Source of the DNA: Candidatus Zixiibacteriota bacterium
GTDB taxonomy: Bacteria > Zixibacteria > MSB-5A5 > GN15 > PGXB01
Length of the DNA: 64,000 bases
NCBI GenBank assembly: GCA_016933955.1
Contig: JAFGTT010000008.1
Location: forward strand, 87,854-151,853
Reading direction: 5' to 3'
Part shown: one piece after another, positions 37,131 to 46,034 of the stretch
Layout of the letters: each line of letters starts with the position of its first letter
Numbering within the stretch: position 1 is the first letter of the stretch
Notes under the pieces: model-generated
The model's input: the letters and a program-made list of their open reading frames with translations, nothing else
The model's database searches: none
What the model was told of the DNA's origin: nothing
Program-made: the position numbers and the translations under genes

Positions 37131-37470
37131 GGAGTTTACATTCTTGTTTTGGCAACCGATACGGGACAAAAAACAATTTCACCATTTCGGCAGTCATAAC
37201 GCAGATTTGGCATAATTGACTGCCACAATAGAGTGGCCATATCTGCCAATCCGGCACACCCATTCAGACCATCTTTCCCTCTAAAAATCTACTTTATTGT
37301 CATTCAATTGATTACTGGTTCTGGCACGAATCTTAATTAAATAACAAATTAAAAGATGAAGATAAAATAATTGGCGATGACACAATGACAGGTTATATGG
37401 TCAGAACAGGATTCGCACCGAACCGGGTGACTCAGCCGTTCAGGAATGAATTATTTACTTACCCGAAAAG
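37131..37470. other. 340-base spacer with an inverted repeat and no clear gene
   Basis: Contains GGCAGTCA (37189-37196) and its complement TGACTGCC (37217-37224). A weak TGGCAC...TTAAT near 37322 looks partly like a sigma54 site but lacks the -12 GC. I see no tRNA fold and no convincing ORF. A 40-codon frame from the ATG at 37385 runs into the terminator below and is not credible. Confidence 0.3.
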
Positions 37471-37498
37471 AAGGCCGGTCAGATTTGCCGGCCTTTTT
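37471..37498 (+). terminator. Rho-independent terminator
   Basis: AAGGCCGG, nine-base loop, CCGGCCTT followed by TTT: an eight-base-pair stem. The nearest plus-strand gene ends 340 bases upstream, so it may close a long 3' UTR or an unannotated short RNA. It also works in reverse (TTCTTTTC on the other strand). Confidence 0.65.
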
Positions 37499-37537
37499 AT
37501 TTGAAGAGAATTCCTTCATCGGTTGTATATTTAAACC

Positions 37538-37762
37538 ATTCCGAACGGAACCATCGGAAAAATTCTCATCATTACCGGTGCGGTGTTTCTGCTGACCGGA
37601 ATTATCATGCTTTTTGCCGATAAAATCCCCTTCCTTGGAAATCTCCCCGGCGATATTTATATTAGAAAAGGTCGCACCGCCTTTTATTTCCCACTGGTTA
37701 CCGGCCTGATACTCCCATTTATCGTGACTGTTATCCTGAACCTGTTCGGCCGCGGAAAATAA
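37538..37762 (+). CDS. DUF2905-like small membrane protein, no ATG start found
   Basis: Read from ATT at 37538, the frame encodes 74 aa: IPNGTIGKILIITGAVFLL..., then FADKIPFLGNLPGDIYIRKG and TAFYFPLVTGLILPFIV. The order helix, IPFLGxLPGDI, strand, helix matches DUF2905 proteins. No ATG, GTG or TTG is in frame between the upstream TAA (37532) and the conserved part; the first candidates are ATT at 37538 or ATC at 37553. So either translation begins at a rare ATT/ATC or the start was lost by mutation or an assembly error. Two membrane helices; function unknown. Confidence 0.55.
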   Translation: MPNGTIGKILIITGAVFLLTGIIMLFADKIPFLGNLPGDIYIRKGRTAFYFPLVTGLILPFIVTVILNLFGRGK

Positions 37763-37821
37763 GAATATCAATAACCGCGACGCTTAACCAGGGCTTTTAT
37801 TATAAAAAGGGGGGTTGGCGA

Positions 37822-38772
37822 TTAACCGGCCGGTGTGCCTTCCGGTGTTGGTCCCGGATAGATTTGCGGCCCGGGGCGAGGCGGCGTTATCTTTCGCAGT
37901 TCAATGTAAAAGAGAGTCATCAGGGAATTGAAAAAAGTCCCCAGAAAGCCCTCGACCACGATAATGACCCAGAGGAAAATGGGAATCCCCAGCAACAGAA
38001 TCAGTACCAGCCAGAGAGTCGAAACGGCGGCCAGGAGATACATCGGGATGGCAAACATGGCAATAATAATTAACCCGGCGATAACTATGGCAATCGAGAG
38101 AAACATCTCGATCAAGAAAATAACAATGTTGGGGCCAAGATTTTTGACAACCAGGTGGTACCCTTCTCCAATGGCTCTGGTCACCGGCGTTTGGTTTGAG
38201 ATAATTTCCCGCTGCGCCAGGGAATAAATATTGCCAAAAAAGAATATCCCCGCGAACAAAATCGGAATACCGATCAAAATCCCCAGAACACCCAGGACCT
38301 TCGCAATGACAAAGGCGATAACAATAGGTGCAATTAGAACTATTCCAAAGACGATCCCGATTCCGATAAAAATAAAGAGCAGTCCGATATAACGCCAGAA
38401 GAACGATGCGCCCACCTTAAAAAGCTGCCGGAGTTTGTACTCCCGACCGCCCTCAATCCGGATTACCCCCTCGATCAGCCCGGCAATACTGATTTGGCCG
38501 AGAACAAAAAGTATCAATCCCAGCAGAAGGGCCGCGCCGACGATGAAAAGGATCAAGGCTACCGATATTTCCGGATTGTTTTGAAACCAGTCAATGATAT
38601 TTTCAAAGAAGTAATTATCGGTATCCATCGAATGTTTATCCGACCAATACTCGATAATATCATCCAGCCCGCTAAAGGTCCCGAAGGAGGCGGCAAAAAA
38701 ACCCAGAATCCAGAGAATTTTGTGCTTCCATGAAAGAATAAAAGCGCGATTGACCAGATTACTGTAATTCAT
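37822..38772 (-). CDS. multi-pass membrane protein, unknown function
   Basis: 316 aa, no signal peptide by sequence. About six or seven hydrophobic helices can be counted from residue 70 on (for example SVALILFIVGAALLLGLILF and YIGLLFIFIGIGIVFGIVLI). The N-terminus has the segment SWKHKILWILGFFAA and the end is a short Pro-rich tail. It resembles the broad group of DUF-type integral membrane proteins with a conserved N-terminal WKxKxLW motif. No transport or enzyme motif seen. Genes nearby are unrelated. Confidence 0.6.
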   Translation of the reverse strand: MNYSNLVNRAFILSWKHKILWILGFFAASFGTFSGLDDIIEYWSDKHSMDTDNYFFENIIDWFQNNPEISVALILFIVGAALLLGLILFVLGQISIAGLIEGVIRIEGGREYKLRQLFKVGASFFWRYIGLLFIFIGIGIVFGIVLIAPIVIAFVIAKVLGVLGILIGIPILFAGIFFFGNIYSLAQREIISNQTPVTRAIGEGYHLVVKNLGPNIVIFLIEMFLSIAIVIAGLIIIAMFAIPMYLLAAVSTLWLVLILLLGIPIFLWVIIVVEGFLGTFFNSLMTLFYIELRKITPPRPGPQIYPGPTPEGTPAG

Positions 38773-38855
38773 GATTAATTTTAATAAAAGTCCTCCCGAT
38801 AATCAACTATTAAAATCTACGGCAAAACAAAGATAAAAGATTCATAAATATGTTC

Positions 38856-39905
38856 TTAACTGGTCAGGCAAGTTCCCTCCTCACGGTCGAACAGGTGAAC
38901 CCGATCGGTCCTGATGGTGAAACGGATATTATCGCCGACCGTGTAACGTTTCGGCTCGGCCAAAAGCATTAAATCTATCTCCATGTAGCCTGCCGTCACG
39001 ATACATCGGTCACCGAGATACTCGATGCTTTTCACGGTCGCCGGATATTCACCGTCCGGACCGGGGATTATATCCTCCGGACGAATCCCCACCGTCACCT
39101 CGCGAGATTTGTAATCCGACTTGATAAACACCGATGAAACCCGGAAGGGCTTGATCTGATCATCGCTGATCCACCCGTTAATAATATTCATCCGCGGTGA
39201 TCCTAGAAAAGTGGCCACGAATAAATCGGCCGGGCGGTTGTAAACCTGATCGACCGAACCGATCTGCCTGATTCGACCGGAATCTATTACCGCTAAACGG
39301 TCAGCCATGGTGAGTGCTTCGGTCTGGTCATGGGTAACATAGACCGTGGTGGTCGCCAGGCGTTTCTGCAGGGCAACCAGCTCGCGGCGCATCCGCGCTC
39401 TCATGTCCGCATCAAGGTTGGACAATGGCTCATCCAGCAAAAACAAATCGGGTTGCCGGATGATCGCCCGTCCTAACGCCACCCGTTGCCGCTGGCCCCC
39501 GGATAGTTTGGCCGGGTGCGCATCAAGCCGGTCCGATAATCCCAGCAGGGTGGCGATCTCGAGGACTTTTTCCCGGATAACTTTCCGCGGAGTTTTGGCG
39601 ATTTTCAATGGAAAAGCCAGGTTCTGCTCGACTGTCATATGGGGATAAAGAGCATAGTTTTGAAACACCAGCGCCACATTGCGGCGCCGGGGCGGAAGCT
39701 GATCGATCCGGTTGTTACCGATCCAGATCTCACCGTCATCGGCATCCTCCAGCCCCGCAATCAATCTTAGAAGGGTCGATTTCCCGCACCCCGACGGACC
39801 CAGAATAACCACCAGTTCGCCTTCACCGGTCTCAAGAAAAATATCCTCGAGAATTTTCTTCCCGGAAAAAGACTTTTCGATACCTCTGATTCTGAGTTGC
39901 GGCAT
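38856..39905 (-). CDS. ABC transporter ATP-binding protein, UgpC/MalK type
   Basis: 349 aa. Walker A GPSGCGKS (36-43), signature LSGGQ (134-138), Walker B LFLLDEP (154-160), and a TOBE-type C-terminal region (VGIRPEDIIPGPDGEYPATV...), typical of carbohydrate importer ATPases such as MalK, UgpC and MsmK. No permease or binding-protein gene lies beside it, so it probably serves a separately encoded transporter. It is 18 bases after recF. Confidence 0.85.
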   Translation of the reverse strand: MPQLRIRGIEKSFSGKKILEDIFLETGEGELVVILGPSGCGKSTLLRLIAGLEDADDGEIWIGNNRIDQLPPRRRNVALVFQNYALYPHMTVEQNLAFPLKIAKTPRKVIREKVLEIATLLGLSDRLDAHPAKLSGGQRQRVALGRAIIRQPDLFLLDEPLSNLDADMRARMRRELVALQKRLATTTVYVTHDQTEALTMADRLAVIDSGRIRQIGSVDQVYNRPADLFVATFLGSPRMNIINGWISDDQIKPFRVSSVFIKSDYKSREVTVGIRPEDIIPGPDGEYPATVKSIEYLGDRCIVTAGYMEIDLMLLAEPKRYTVGDNIRFTIRTDRVHLFDREEGTCLTS

Positions 39906-39923
39906 ATCCGAATATAACCTTTC

Positions 39924-41012
39924 CTATCCCGTCTGAACAACCCCGTTTTCAATATGGAAAATCCTGGCGCGTTCAAGCAGTTTTCCGGGAACCCTGGTCG
40001 CGGCCGTGATAAAAACCTGCCCGAACTGACCGAAGATATCAGCCAGCATACTTTTCCTTCCATCATCAAGCTCGGCGAAAATTTCATCCAGTAGCAAAAC
40101 CGGTTTAACGCGGCGAACCTGGTGAAGATAATCATAAACACCAAGTTTCAGCGACACTGCGGCGGTCCGGATTTCCCCCTGCGAACCATGCGTCCGGGCC
40201 GGATAATCCTGAATCGTCATATCTACATCGTCGCGATGAGGCCCGACCAGAGCCGACTGGATAATCCGCTCGCGTTGAAAATATTTCTTCAGCTTCTCAT
40301 AAAAAGCTCTTTCAACTGCATCCCGGTCGTAAAGATCTCTTGTCTCGACCGACGGCCGATAGGCGATGGCCAGTTTCTGGCCTCCTGATATTTTTTCATA
40401 ATATTTCGCCGCCCGTTCGCTGACAGCCAGGAGAAAACCCGCCCGGGCCTGCATGATAGCCGACCCGTACTGCACCAGCAGATCATCAAAAGGCGTTTCC
40501 CCGGCATTATCATCCTGTTTTAAAAAAGCGTTTTTCTGGGCCAGGGCCTTCTGATAGTCGGACAGATCGGCAATATATGTCGGGGATGACTGGGAGAGAT
40601 AGGTATTAATAAAATCGCGCCGGTTTGATGGTGGCCCGGAAAGAAGCGTGATATCTTCCGGCGCCGCGGCTACGGCGGTGCATTTATCGTACAGTTCCGC
40701 CGCCCTGACTCCGACCCGGTCCACCGTTATCCGTTTTCGCCCGCCTCCCTGATACGCCACGGCCAGCTCATGAGACCGTCCGGAGAAATCAATCTCGCCC
40801 TCGATCCGGTAATACTCCGCCCCGGATTTAAGCAACACCGCGTCATTGGCACCGCGCGGCGACCGCGCCAGCATCAAAACAAAAACAGCTTCGAGCAGGT
40901 TGGTTTTGCCGACTCCGTTCAAGCCATAAAAAACATTGACTCCGGGATCGAATTCGATCCGACAGGAGTCAAGATTACGAAATGATGTTATTTCAATATT
41001 TCTGACAAACAT
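39924..41012 (-). CDS. recF: DNA recombination/repair protein RecF
   Basis: 362 aa, a normal RecF size. Walker A GLNGVGKTNLL (30-40), the LLDEIFAELDDGRKSML motif near the C-terminus (ABC-type Walker B and D-loop), and SGPPSNRRDFIN typical of RecF. Loads RecA at single-strand gaps. It follows dnaN by 47 bases, the standard order dnaA-dnaN-recF. Confidence 0.93.
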   Translation of the reverse strand: MFVRNIEITSFRNLDSCRIEFDPGVNVFYGLNGVGKTNLLEAVFVLMLARSPRGANDAVLLKSGAEYYRIEGEIDFSGRSHELAVAYQGGGRKRITVDRVGVRAAELYDKCTAVAAAPEDITLLSGPPSNRRDFINTYLSQSSPTYIADLSDYQKALAQKNAFLKQDDNAGETPFDDLLVQYGSAIMQARAGFLLAVSERAAKYYEKISGGQKLAIAYRPSVETRDLYDRDAVERAFYEKLKKYFQRERIIQSALVGPHRDDVDMTIQDYPARTHGSQGEIRTAAVSLKLGVYDYLHQVRRVKPVLLLDEIFAELDDGRKSMLADIFGQFGQVFITAATRVPGKLLERARIFHIENGVVQTG

Positions 41013-41059
41013 CTATGGGCCGGGCTTTACCTTTCCCTCCCGATCCGTAATATCATGTC

Positions 41060-42172
41060 TTAATCGGCCAGCCGAAGCGGCATTATCAAGCAAAGAAAAT
41101 CATCTTTCGGAATTTCCGGGGAATAGATCAATCCCGCCGAAATCGCGTTGGACAGCTCAAAAATAACCTCATCGCCGTCGATTTTCGCCAGGACATCGGA
41201 AATATAATTGGCATTATAACCCAGCTCAATAGCATCGCCGCTGAATTCGCACGGTATCGTTTCCTTGCCTTCCCCGCCGACATCGGCATTGGTGGTCGAG
41301 ATGGTCAGAGTATTGTTCTTAATAGCGAATTTTACCTGGTGAGTCAGGGAATTGGATAAAATCGATACCCGCCGGACCGCCCCCATCAGATTTTCCTTGG
41401 AAATGGCCATCTTTTTATCATTTTCCGATGGAATAACCTGCTCATAGTTGGGATACGGGCCCTCGATCAGACGCGAGGTAAGAATAACATCATCGAGATT
41501 GAAAATAATATTGTTTTCCCCGAAAATAACCCCGACTTCACCATCGGATTCGCTGATGAATTTCGGAATGATATTCAACACTTTGGGAGGAATAATAATA
41601 TCCTCGGATATTCCTTTTAGTTTCTTATTATCCACCGAAAATTTGGCCAGCCGATGACCATCAGTGGCAACCATATTCATGGCGTCACCCTTGGTGGACC
41701 AGAGAACGCCATTAAGGGCCGGCCTGGTTTCATCAGTTGAGCAGGCAAAGGTCGTCTTCTTGATCATGGCTACCAGATCACTGCCGTCAATTCGAATCTC
41801 TTTCTTGGTGTTGACAATCGGTAGCTTGGGGAAATCATCCGATGAGGCACAGGCAATTTTGTATGAGCCATTGGGTACCTTGATTTCCACCCGACTGGTC
41901 GTACCCTCAAAAGAAATATCGGATTCTGGAAGTTCCTTAATTATATCGAATAAAATTCTTCCAGGGAGAACAGCAACTCCTTTTTTGGCAACGGTACAGT
42001 CGAAGGTGGCGGTTATCGATACCTCAAGATCAGTCGAAGAAATTTTTAATTTATCATCCAACGCCTCGAAAAGAATATTCGATAATATCGGCAAAGTGGA
42101 TTTGGTTGGAACAACCTGCATCACTGATTGAAGATATCCGCTCAATCTCGATTTAGACAAATTAAACTTCAT
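41060..42172 (-). CDS. dnaN: DNA polymerase III sliding clamp (beta subunit)
   Basis: 370 aa, normal. It starts MKFNLSKSRLSGYLQSVMQV and ends with LIMPLRLAD, close to the conserved MPxRL. The second domain (TDETRPALNGVLWSTKGDAM, then ATDGHRLAKF) is typical. Ribosome site GGAGG is nine bases before the start. It tethers polymerase III to DNA. Located between dnaA and recF. Confidence 0.95.
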   Translation of the reverse strand: MKFNLSKSRLSGYLQSVMQVVPTKSTLPILSNILFEALDDKLKISSTDLEVSITATFDCTVAKKGVAVLPGRILFDIIKELPESDISFEGTTSRVEIKVPNGSYKIACASSDDFPKLPIVNTKKEIRIDGSDLVAMIKKTTFACSTDETRPALNGVLWSTKGDAMNMVATDGHRLAKFSVDNKKLKGISEDIIIPPKVLNIIPKFISESDGEVGVIFGENNIIFNLDDVILTSRLIEGPYPNYEQVIPSENDKKMAISKENLMGAVRRVSILSNSLTHQVKFAIKNNTLTISTTNADVGGEGKETIPCEFSGDAIELGYNANYISDVLAKIDGDEVIFELSNAISAGLIYSPEIPKDDFLCLIMPLRLAD

Positions 42173-42443
42173 TTCCGTTATCCTCCGGAGTTGTTACACA
42201 CATCCGATAATTATTATTCCTTCTATTTATATATAAGAAGTAATATTAATAAGTTCTGTTGATTTGTTTATAAAATCCATGTCGGTCTATTTATTTATTA
42301 CCGCCTAATAACTTATCTTTCTGCCCAACAATAATTCCCTGCCTGATAAAATGTCAACAAAAGATTTTATCTCCGGTCCTTTTCCACATCTCGAAATCAA
42401 CCAACATTCCCATCACACTCCAAATCACAACCTGTTGACATCT
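42173..42443. other. AT-rich spacer between dnaN and dnaA, candidate origin segment
   Basis: 271 bases, very A/T-rich in its dnaN-proximal half (TATTTATATATAAGAAGTAATATTAATAAG). It holds one DnaA-box variant TTTTCCACA at 42380-42388 and a near match TTACACACA at 42194-42202. The TTATTCACT at 42469-42477, just inside the dnaA gene, differs by one base. This fits a DnaA-unwinding element next to a DnaA site, but the boxes are few. Confidence 0.45.
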
Positions 42444-43814
42444 TTAATGGATGAGGGAGGAAGAAAGATTATTCACTTTTTCGCGGAAATCGAAATCGGA
42501 TTCAATCTTTTTCTCTATCAGGTCGCAAGCATGGATAACAGTGGAATGATCACGGCCACCAAAAGCCTCACCGATGCTTTTCAAAGAAAATCCGGTCAAC
42601 CGACGGGTCATGTACATGGCCACCTGACGGGCCAGCGCAATCCGGGCCGTTTTTTTCTTGGCCGTCATCATCTCCGGTTCGATCTGGAAAAATTCCGCCG
42701 TTTTCTTTTGTATCTGCTTAATACTCAATTCGTTTTTCGGGCGGACGATTTCCTTACCAAGAACCCTGACCGCGAAATCAAGATTGATGGTGGCCTTTTC
42801 AAGAGAAGAATATGCGATTAGCTTGGTCAGCGAACCCTCCAGCTCCCGAATATTGTTAGTTACATTATCGGCGATAAAATATAAGGCATCCTCGGGTATT
42901 TCGACTTTCTCCTGTTGTGTCCGCTTACGCAAAATAGCCATCCTTGTCTCCAGATCCGGCGGTTGCAAATCAGCCACCAGCCCCGATGAAAATCGCGAGA
43001 GAAGACGCTCCTCAAGACCCTTTATATCTCGGGGATGGCGATCCGATGTCAACACCACCTGCTTGCCGCAGTGAAAAAGATCGTTGAAAGTATGAAAAAA
43101 CTGCTCCTGGGTCGATTCCTTCCCGGAGAAAAACTGGATATCATCAATCAGAAGAATATCGGCAGAACGGTAAAGCGAAGTAAAATCTCCAATTGTTCCG
43201 CTGGAAACCGCGGAGATGAAATCCGAGGTGAATCTTTCCGAGGTGGCGTAAATTACTTTTCGATCGGGAAGTTGCCCTCGAACAAAATGTCCGATCGCCT
43301 GGGCCAGATGGGTTTTTCCCAACCCCGTGCCGCCGTAGATCAACAGCGGATTATAATTGGTTTTGCCGGGTGCCTCGGCTACGGCCATGGTGGCCGCATG
43401 GGCAAACTGGTTGAATTTACCCACCACGAAGTTATCGAAACGGAATCTTTCATTGAGAGGATAATCATGAGCAACCGCATCATGTTCGAAGGACTCAACC
43501 GCTTCCGGTTTCGGGGCAAAATTTATTTCCGTCTGGCCAAGCATATCGCCGGGGCCGCTGATTTCAAATTTATAATCCAGAGACTTACCGGCAATCTCTT
43601 TAATGGCTTCGGAAATCAAATCGGAATAGCGATCGGTCAACCAATCAGCCACGAATTGATTGGGAACGACAATTGTCAAATCATCATTGCCATTGGTTAC
43701 CCCCTTGGTGTATTTGAACCAGGTGTTAAAAGAACTCTTTTTAACGCGGAGTGCCATATAATTAAGGCAACTATCCCAGATTGCTCTCTTTTCCGTATGA
43801 TTAACTGATGACAT
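42444..43814 (-). CDS. dnaA: chromosomal replication initiator DnaA
   Basis: The frame is open from 43841, but the ATG at 43814 has GGGGGA just upstream and gives 456 aa, a usual DnaA size. Read domains: the N-terminal oligomerisation part (KRAIWDSCLNYMALRVKKSSFNTW), a variable linker, the AAA+ domain with Walker A YGGTGLGKTHLAQ and Walker B ILLIDDIQFF, and the C-terminal DNA-binding helix with GGRDHSTVIHACD. It starts replication by binding DnaA boxes and melting the origin. Its neighbours are dnaN and recF downstream. Confidence 0.95.
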   Translation of the reverse strand: MSSVNHTEKRAIWDSCLNYMALRVKKSSFNTWFKYTKGVTNGNDDLTIVVPNQFVADWLTDRYSDLISEAIKEIAGKSLDYKFEISGPGDMLGQTEINFAPKPEAVESFEHDAVAHDYPLNERFRFDNFVVGKFNQFAHAATMAVAEAPGKTNYNPLLIYGGTGLGKTHLAQAIGHFVRGQLPDRKVIYATSERFTSDFISAVSSGTIGDFTSLYRSADILLIDDIQFFSGKESTQEQFFHTFNDLFHCGKQVVLTSDRHPRDIKGLEERLLSRFSSGLVADLQPPDLETRMAILRKRTQQEKVEIPEDALYFIADNVTNNIRELEGSLTKLIAYSSLEKATINLDFAVRVLGKEIVRPKNELSIKQIQKKTAEFFQIEPEMMTAKKKTARIALARQVAMYMTRRLTGFSLKSIGEAFGGRDHSTVIHACDLIEKKIESDFDFREKVNNLSSSLIH

Positions 43815-43841
43815 TTTTCCCCCTGCATCAATGAAATTCAA

Positions 43842-44284
43842 AATCTCACTCCCTAAGATTTTTGAAAGATTAGAAATTACGTTGAGGACTTGTGGTCTCG
43901 GGCAATCGACATGTTATCCACATTTCCAAAAATACTGTCGCAATCGCGTAAACACCTCAAACATAGTAGCATAACTGTCACAACTCCCTCAAGGGTTCCC
44001 CACAAGTTATTAACACAATATAATGCAATAACTTCTGAAGGTGTGATAATAATACAAAGAATCCCCTCCGGGTCAAGGCGGTTAAAACAAATATTTCCAC
44101 GACTTCAAAGTTATTATCCAAGCGGATATTAGAAAAACAGTCCTTTTTTGTCGATAAATATCACGGTTAGAATTCTGTCGGGAAAAAATTATCAAAAGTC
44201 GTAAGGCCAGTGCTGGCAAGGGATAATCGGCCGGTCGGGAATTCCACTTGAGGATTAGTGGAAATATAGATTGACAGAAACCTC
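43842..44284. other. upstream dnaA spacer with a perfect DnaA box
   Basis: 443 bases without a convincing gene. TTATCCACA at 43914-43922 matches the DnaA-box consensus exactly. TTATTAACA at 44008-44016 differs at one base. Together with the spacer downstream of dnaA this could form a bipartite origin. The 68-codon frame on the other strand (44082-44288) has no recognisable features and is probably spurious. Confidence 0.45.
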
Positions 44285-44509
44285 TCACCCCAGAATCTCA
44301 TGAATATCCGCCCACATTCGCTGGGCATGGAATAGAACTTCCCTCCAGTAATGTTTCAGTATATATCCGGCGATGGCAACCAGGGATAAATAAAAAACAC
44401 CCCGCACCAGATTGAAAATCATTTTGATAAATGATTCTCTCCCGATAATAATCAGGAAAATAATCGCCCCGATAATTAAAATCGGGAAAGACATGTCATT
44501 CTCGAACAT
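44285..44509 (-). CDS. small predicted membrane protein
   Basis: 74 aa with two hydrophobic stretches (FPILIIGAIIFLIIIG and GVFYLSLVAIAGYIL) and an amphipathic C-terminus. No clear ribosome binding site is seen before the ATG. It lies alone in AT-rich DNA between dnaA and mrp. It could be real but is the weakest gene call in this part. Confidence 0.4.
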   Translation of the reverse strand: MFENDMSFPILIIGAIIFLIIIGRESFIKMIFNLVRGVFYLSLVAIAGYILKHYWREVLFHAQRMWADIHEILG

Positions 44510-44857
44510 AACAAAAAAACCGACGGAAAATTATCAACAATCAATTAACAAAACAGGCTCCGCGGAAAAATCTTAACCTGTTGAAAAGCAAGAAAATAAA
44601 TATCAGACGCGGAAAAATCCCACAATTTTAGCTAAATGACTAAACCTGATATACCTCATACAATAAAAAAAATAATCGCTATTATGAAAAGTGATAATTT
44701 ATTCGAAAACAGGCCAATTCGTAAGAGACTATCCAAGCGGTAATTATAGCTTTTCTGCCGGTGTGATTTTAAGCCGACAATACCGGCCGACCATTACAAT
44801 TAAATTCTTAAAAGTCGTAACCGTCTAAGATGTAATATATAAAACCGCAGGTGGCAA
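44510..44857. other. AT-rich spacer upstream of mrp's 3' end
   Basis: 348 bases, mostly A/T with no gene. One TTATCAACA (44531-44539) is a near DnaA box. A GCCGGT...ACCGGC pair (about 44758-44788) could fold but has no T-run. No tRNA seen. Confidence 0.3.
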
Positions 44858-45922
44858 TCAGCCGATCTGAGCGATAACCGTCAGATAATATTGTGTCAAC
44901 TGCTCATTGCCGGAGAAAGCCGCCGGCTCGCCGGCATCCGAACCCTCGCGGATTTCGGTTTTAAGGGGAATTTCACCCAAAAACGGTACCCCCAGGGTTT
45001 TGGCTAATTCCCTGCCGCCACCCTGACCAAAAATATATTCCTTTTTGCCATTACTCTCAAAGTACGACATATTTTCCACCACACCCAGAACCCCAAGCTT
45101 AGTTTGTTCAGCCATTTTGGCCACCCGCCCGGCAGTATGTGAGGCTACCGGTTGGGGCGTGGTTATAACCAGTATCTCAGCCTTCGGCAGAGCCTGGGCG
45201 ATCGAAATAGTGACATCACCGGTTCCGGGCGGCAGATCAATCAGCAAATAATCAAGCTGATCCCAGAGAACATCGGAAATAAACTGGTTGATGGTTTTAT
45301 GAAGCAGGGGACCTCGCCAGATTACCGGAGTGGTTTCGTCGACAAAAAATCCGATCGACATCACCTGGATATTCTCCCTTCGGATTGGCACGATATGATC
45401 ATCGATTACCGTAGGCTGTCCGCCCACCCCCAGAATACGAGGGATGGAAAATCCATAAACATCGGCGTCCAGCACCCCGACTTTTTTGCCCATCCGGCTC
45501 AAGGCGGCGGCCAGATTACTGGTTACGGTCGATTTGCCGACCCCGCCTTTGCCCGAGGCCACCGCAATTACCCGTTTGGCAAAATCCCCGGCCACGTTAC
45601 CCTGTTTACCCTCGGCCGCGGCCACCTGTTTGTGGTCCTGACCATAGATCTTGCGCACCAGGTCTTTACGCTGTTCTGGAGTCATAACTCCCAGAGTCAC
45701 CTCCACCTGAGCAACCCCGGCCACAGAACCAACTCCTTTTTCTATTTCTGAGCTGATTTGTTTCCTCATCGGACATTCGGGAATGGTCAGAAGAACCTCG
45801 ACTGTCACTTTGTCACCATCAATATCGACCTTCTTGATCATATCAAGATCGGTCAGGGATTTTCGGATTTCTGGATCGTCGATTGTTCCCAGAACTCTCA
45901 TCACTTCGTTTTTATCTATCAT
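44858..45922 (-). CDS. mrp: Mrp/ApbC family P-loop ATPase, lacking CxxC
   Basis: 354 aa. The N-terminal about 85 residues are a MIP18/DUF59 domain (IDDPEIRKSLTDLDM, then IPECPMRKQI). The P-loop ASGKGGVGKSTVTSNLA and ENMSYF are typical of Mrp. In many relatives the ENMSYF run is followed by CxxC (as in ...CPHC...), which helps bind a Fe-S cluster; here it reads ENMSYFESNGKKEYIFG with no Cys. Mrp assembles Fe-S clusters; this version may do so differently, or not at all. It follows a small gene-free stretch and precedes lspA in the minus-strand direction. Confidence 0.9.
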   Translation of the reverse strand: MIDKNEVMRVLGTIDDPEIRKSLTDLDMIKKVDIDGDKVTVEVLLTIPECPMRKQISSEIEKGVGSVAGVAQVEVTLGVMTPEQRKDLVRKIYGQDHKQVAAAEGKQGNVAGDFAKRVIAVASGKGGVGKSTVTSNLAAALSRMGKKVGVLDADVYGFSIPRILGVGGQPTVIDDHIVPIRRENIQVMSIGFFVDETTPVIWRGPLLHKTINQFISDVLWDQLDYLLIDLPPGTGDVTISIAQALPKAEILVITTPQPVASHTAGRVAKMAEQTKLGVLGVVENMSYFESNGKKEYIFGQGGGRELAKTLGVPFLGEIPLKTEIREGSDAGEPAAFSGNEQLTQYYLTVIAQIG

Positions 45923-46034
45923 TTGAATTCCTCATTAATTATAATTATCCTTTTCCGACAACATTGCCTAAATAACACATTGTCGTTTCCGGCACAATAT
46001 GTTATCCGCAAAAAAATTGAATATCTTTGGATAT

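Noticed and set aside
37318..37340. Sigma54-like promoter (TGGCAC...TTAAT)
   Set aside because: The -12 GC pair is missing and no suitable gene follows.
37385..37504. 40-codon plus-strand frame
   Set aside because: It runs through the terminator hairpin and has no ribosome site or family pattern.
44082..44288. 68-aa minus-strand frame upstream of dnaA
   Set aside because: No conserved pattern and no ribosome site.
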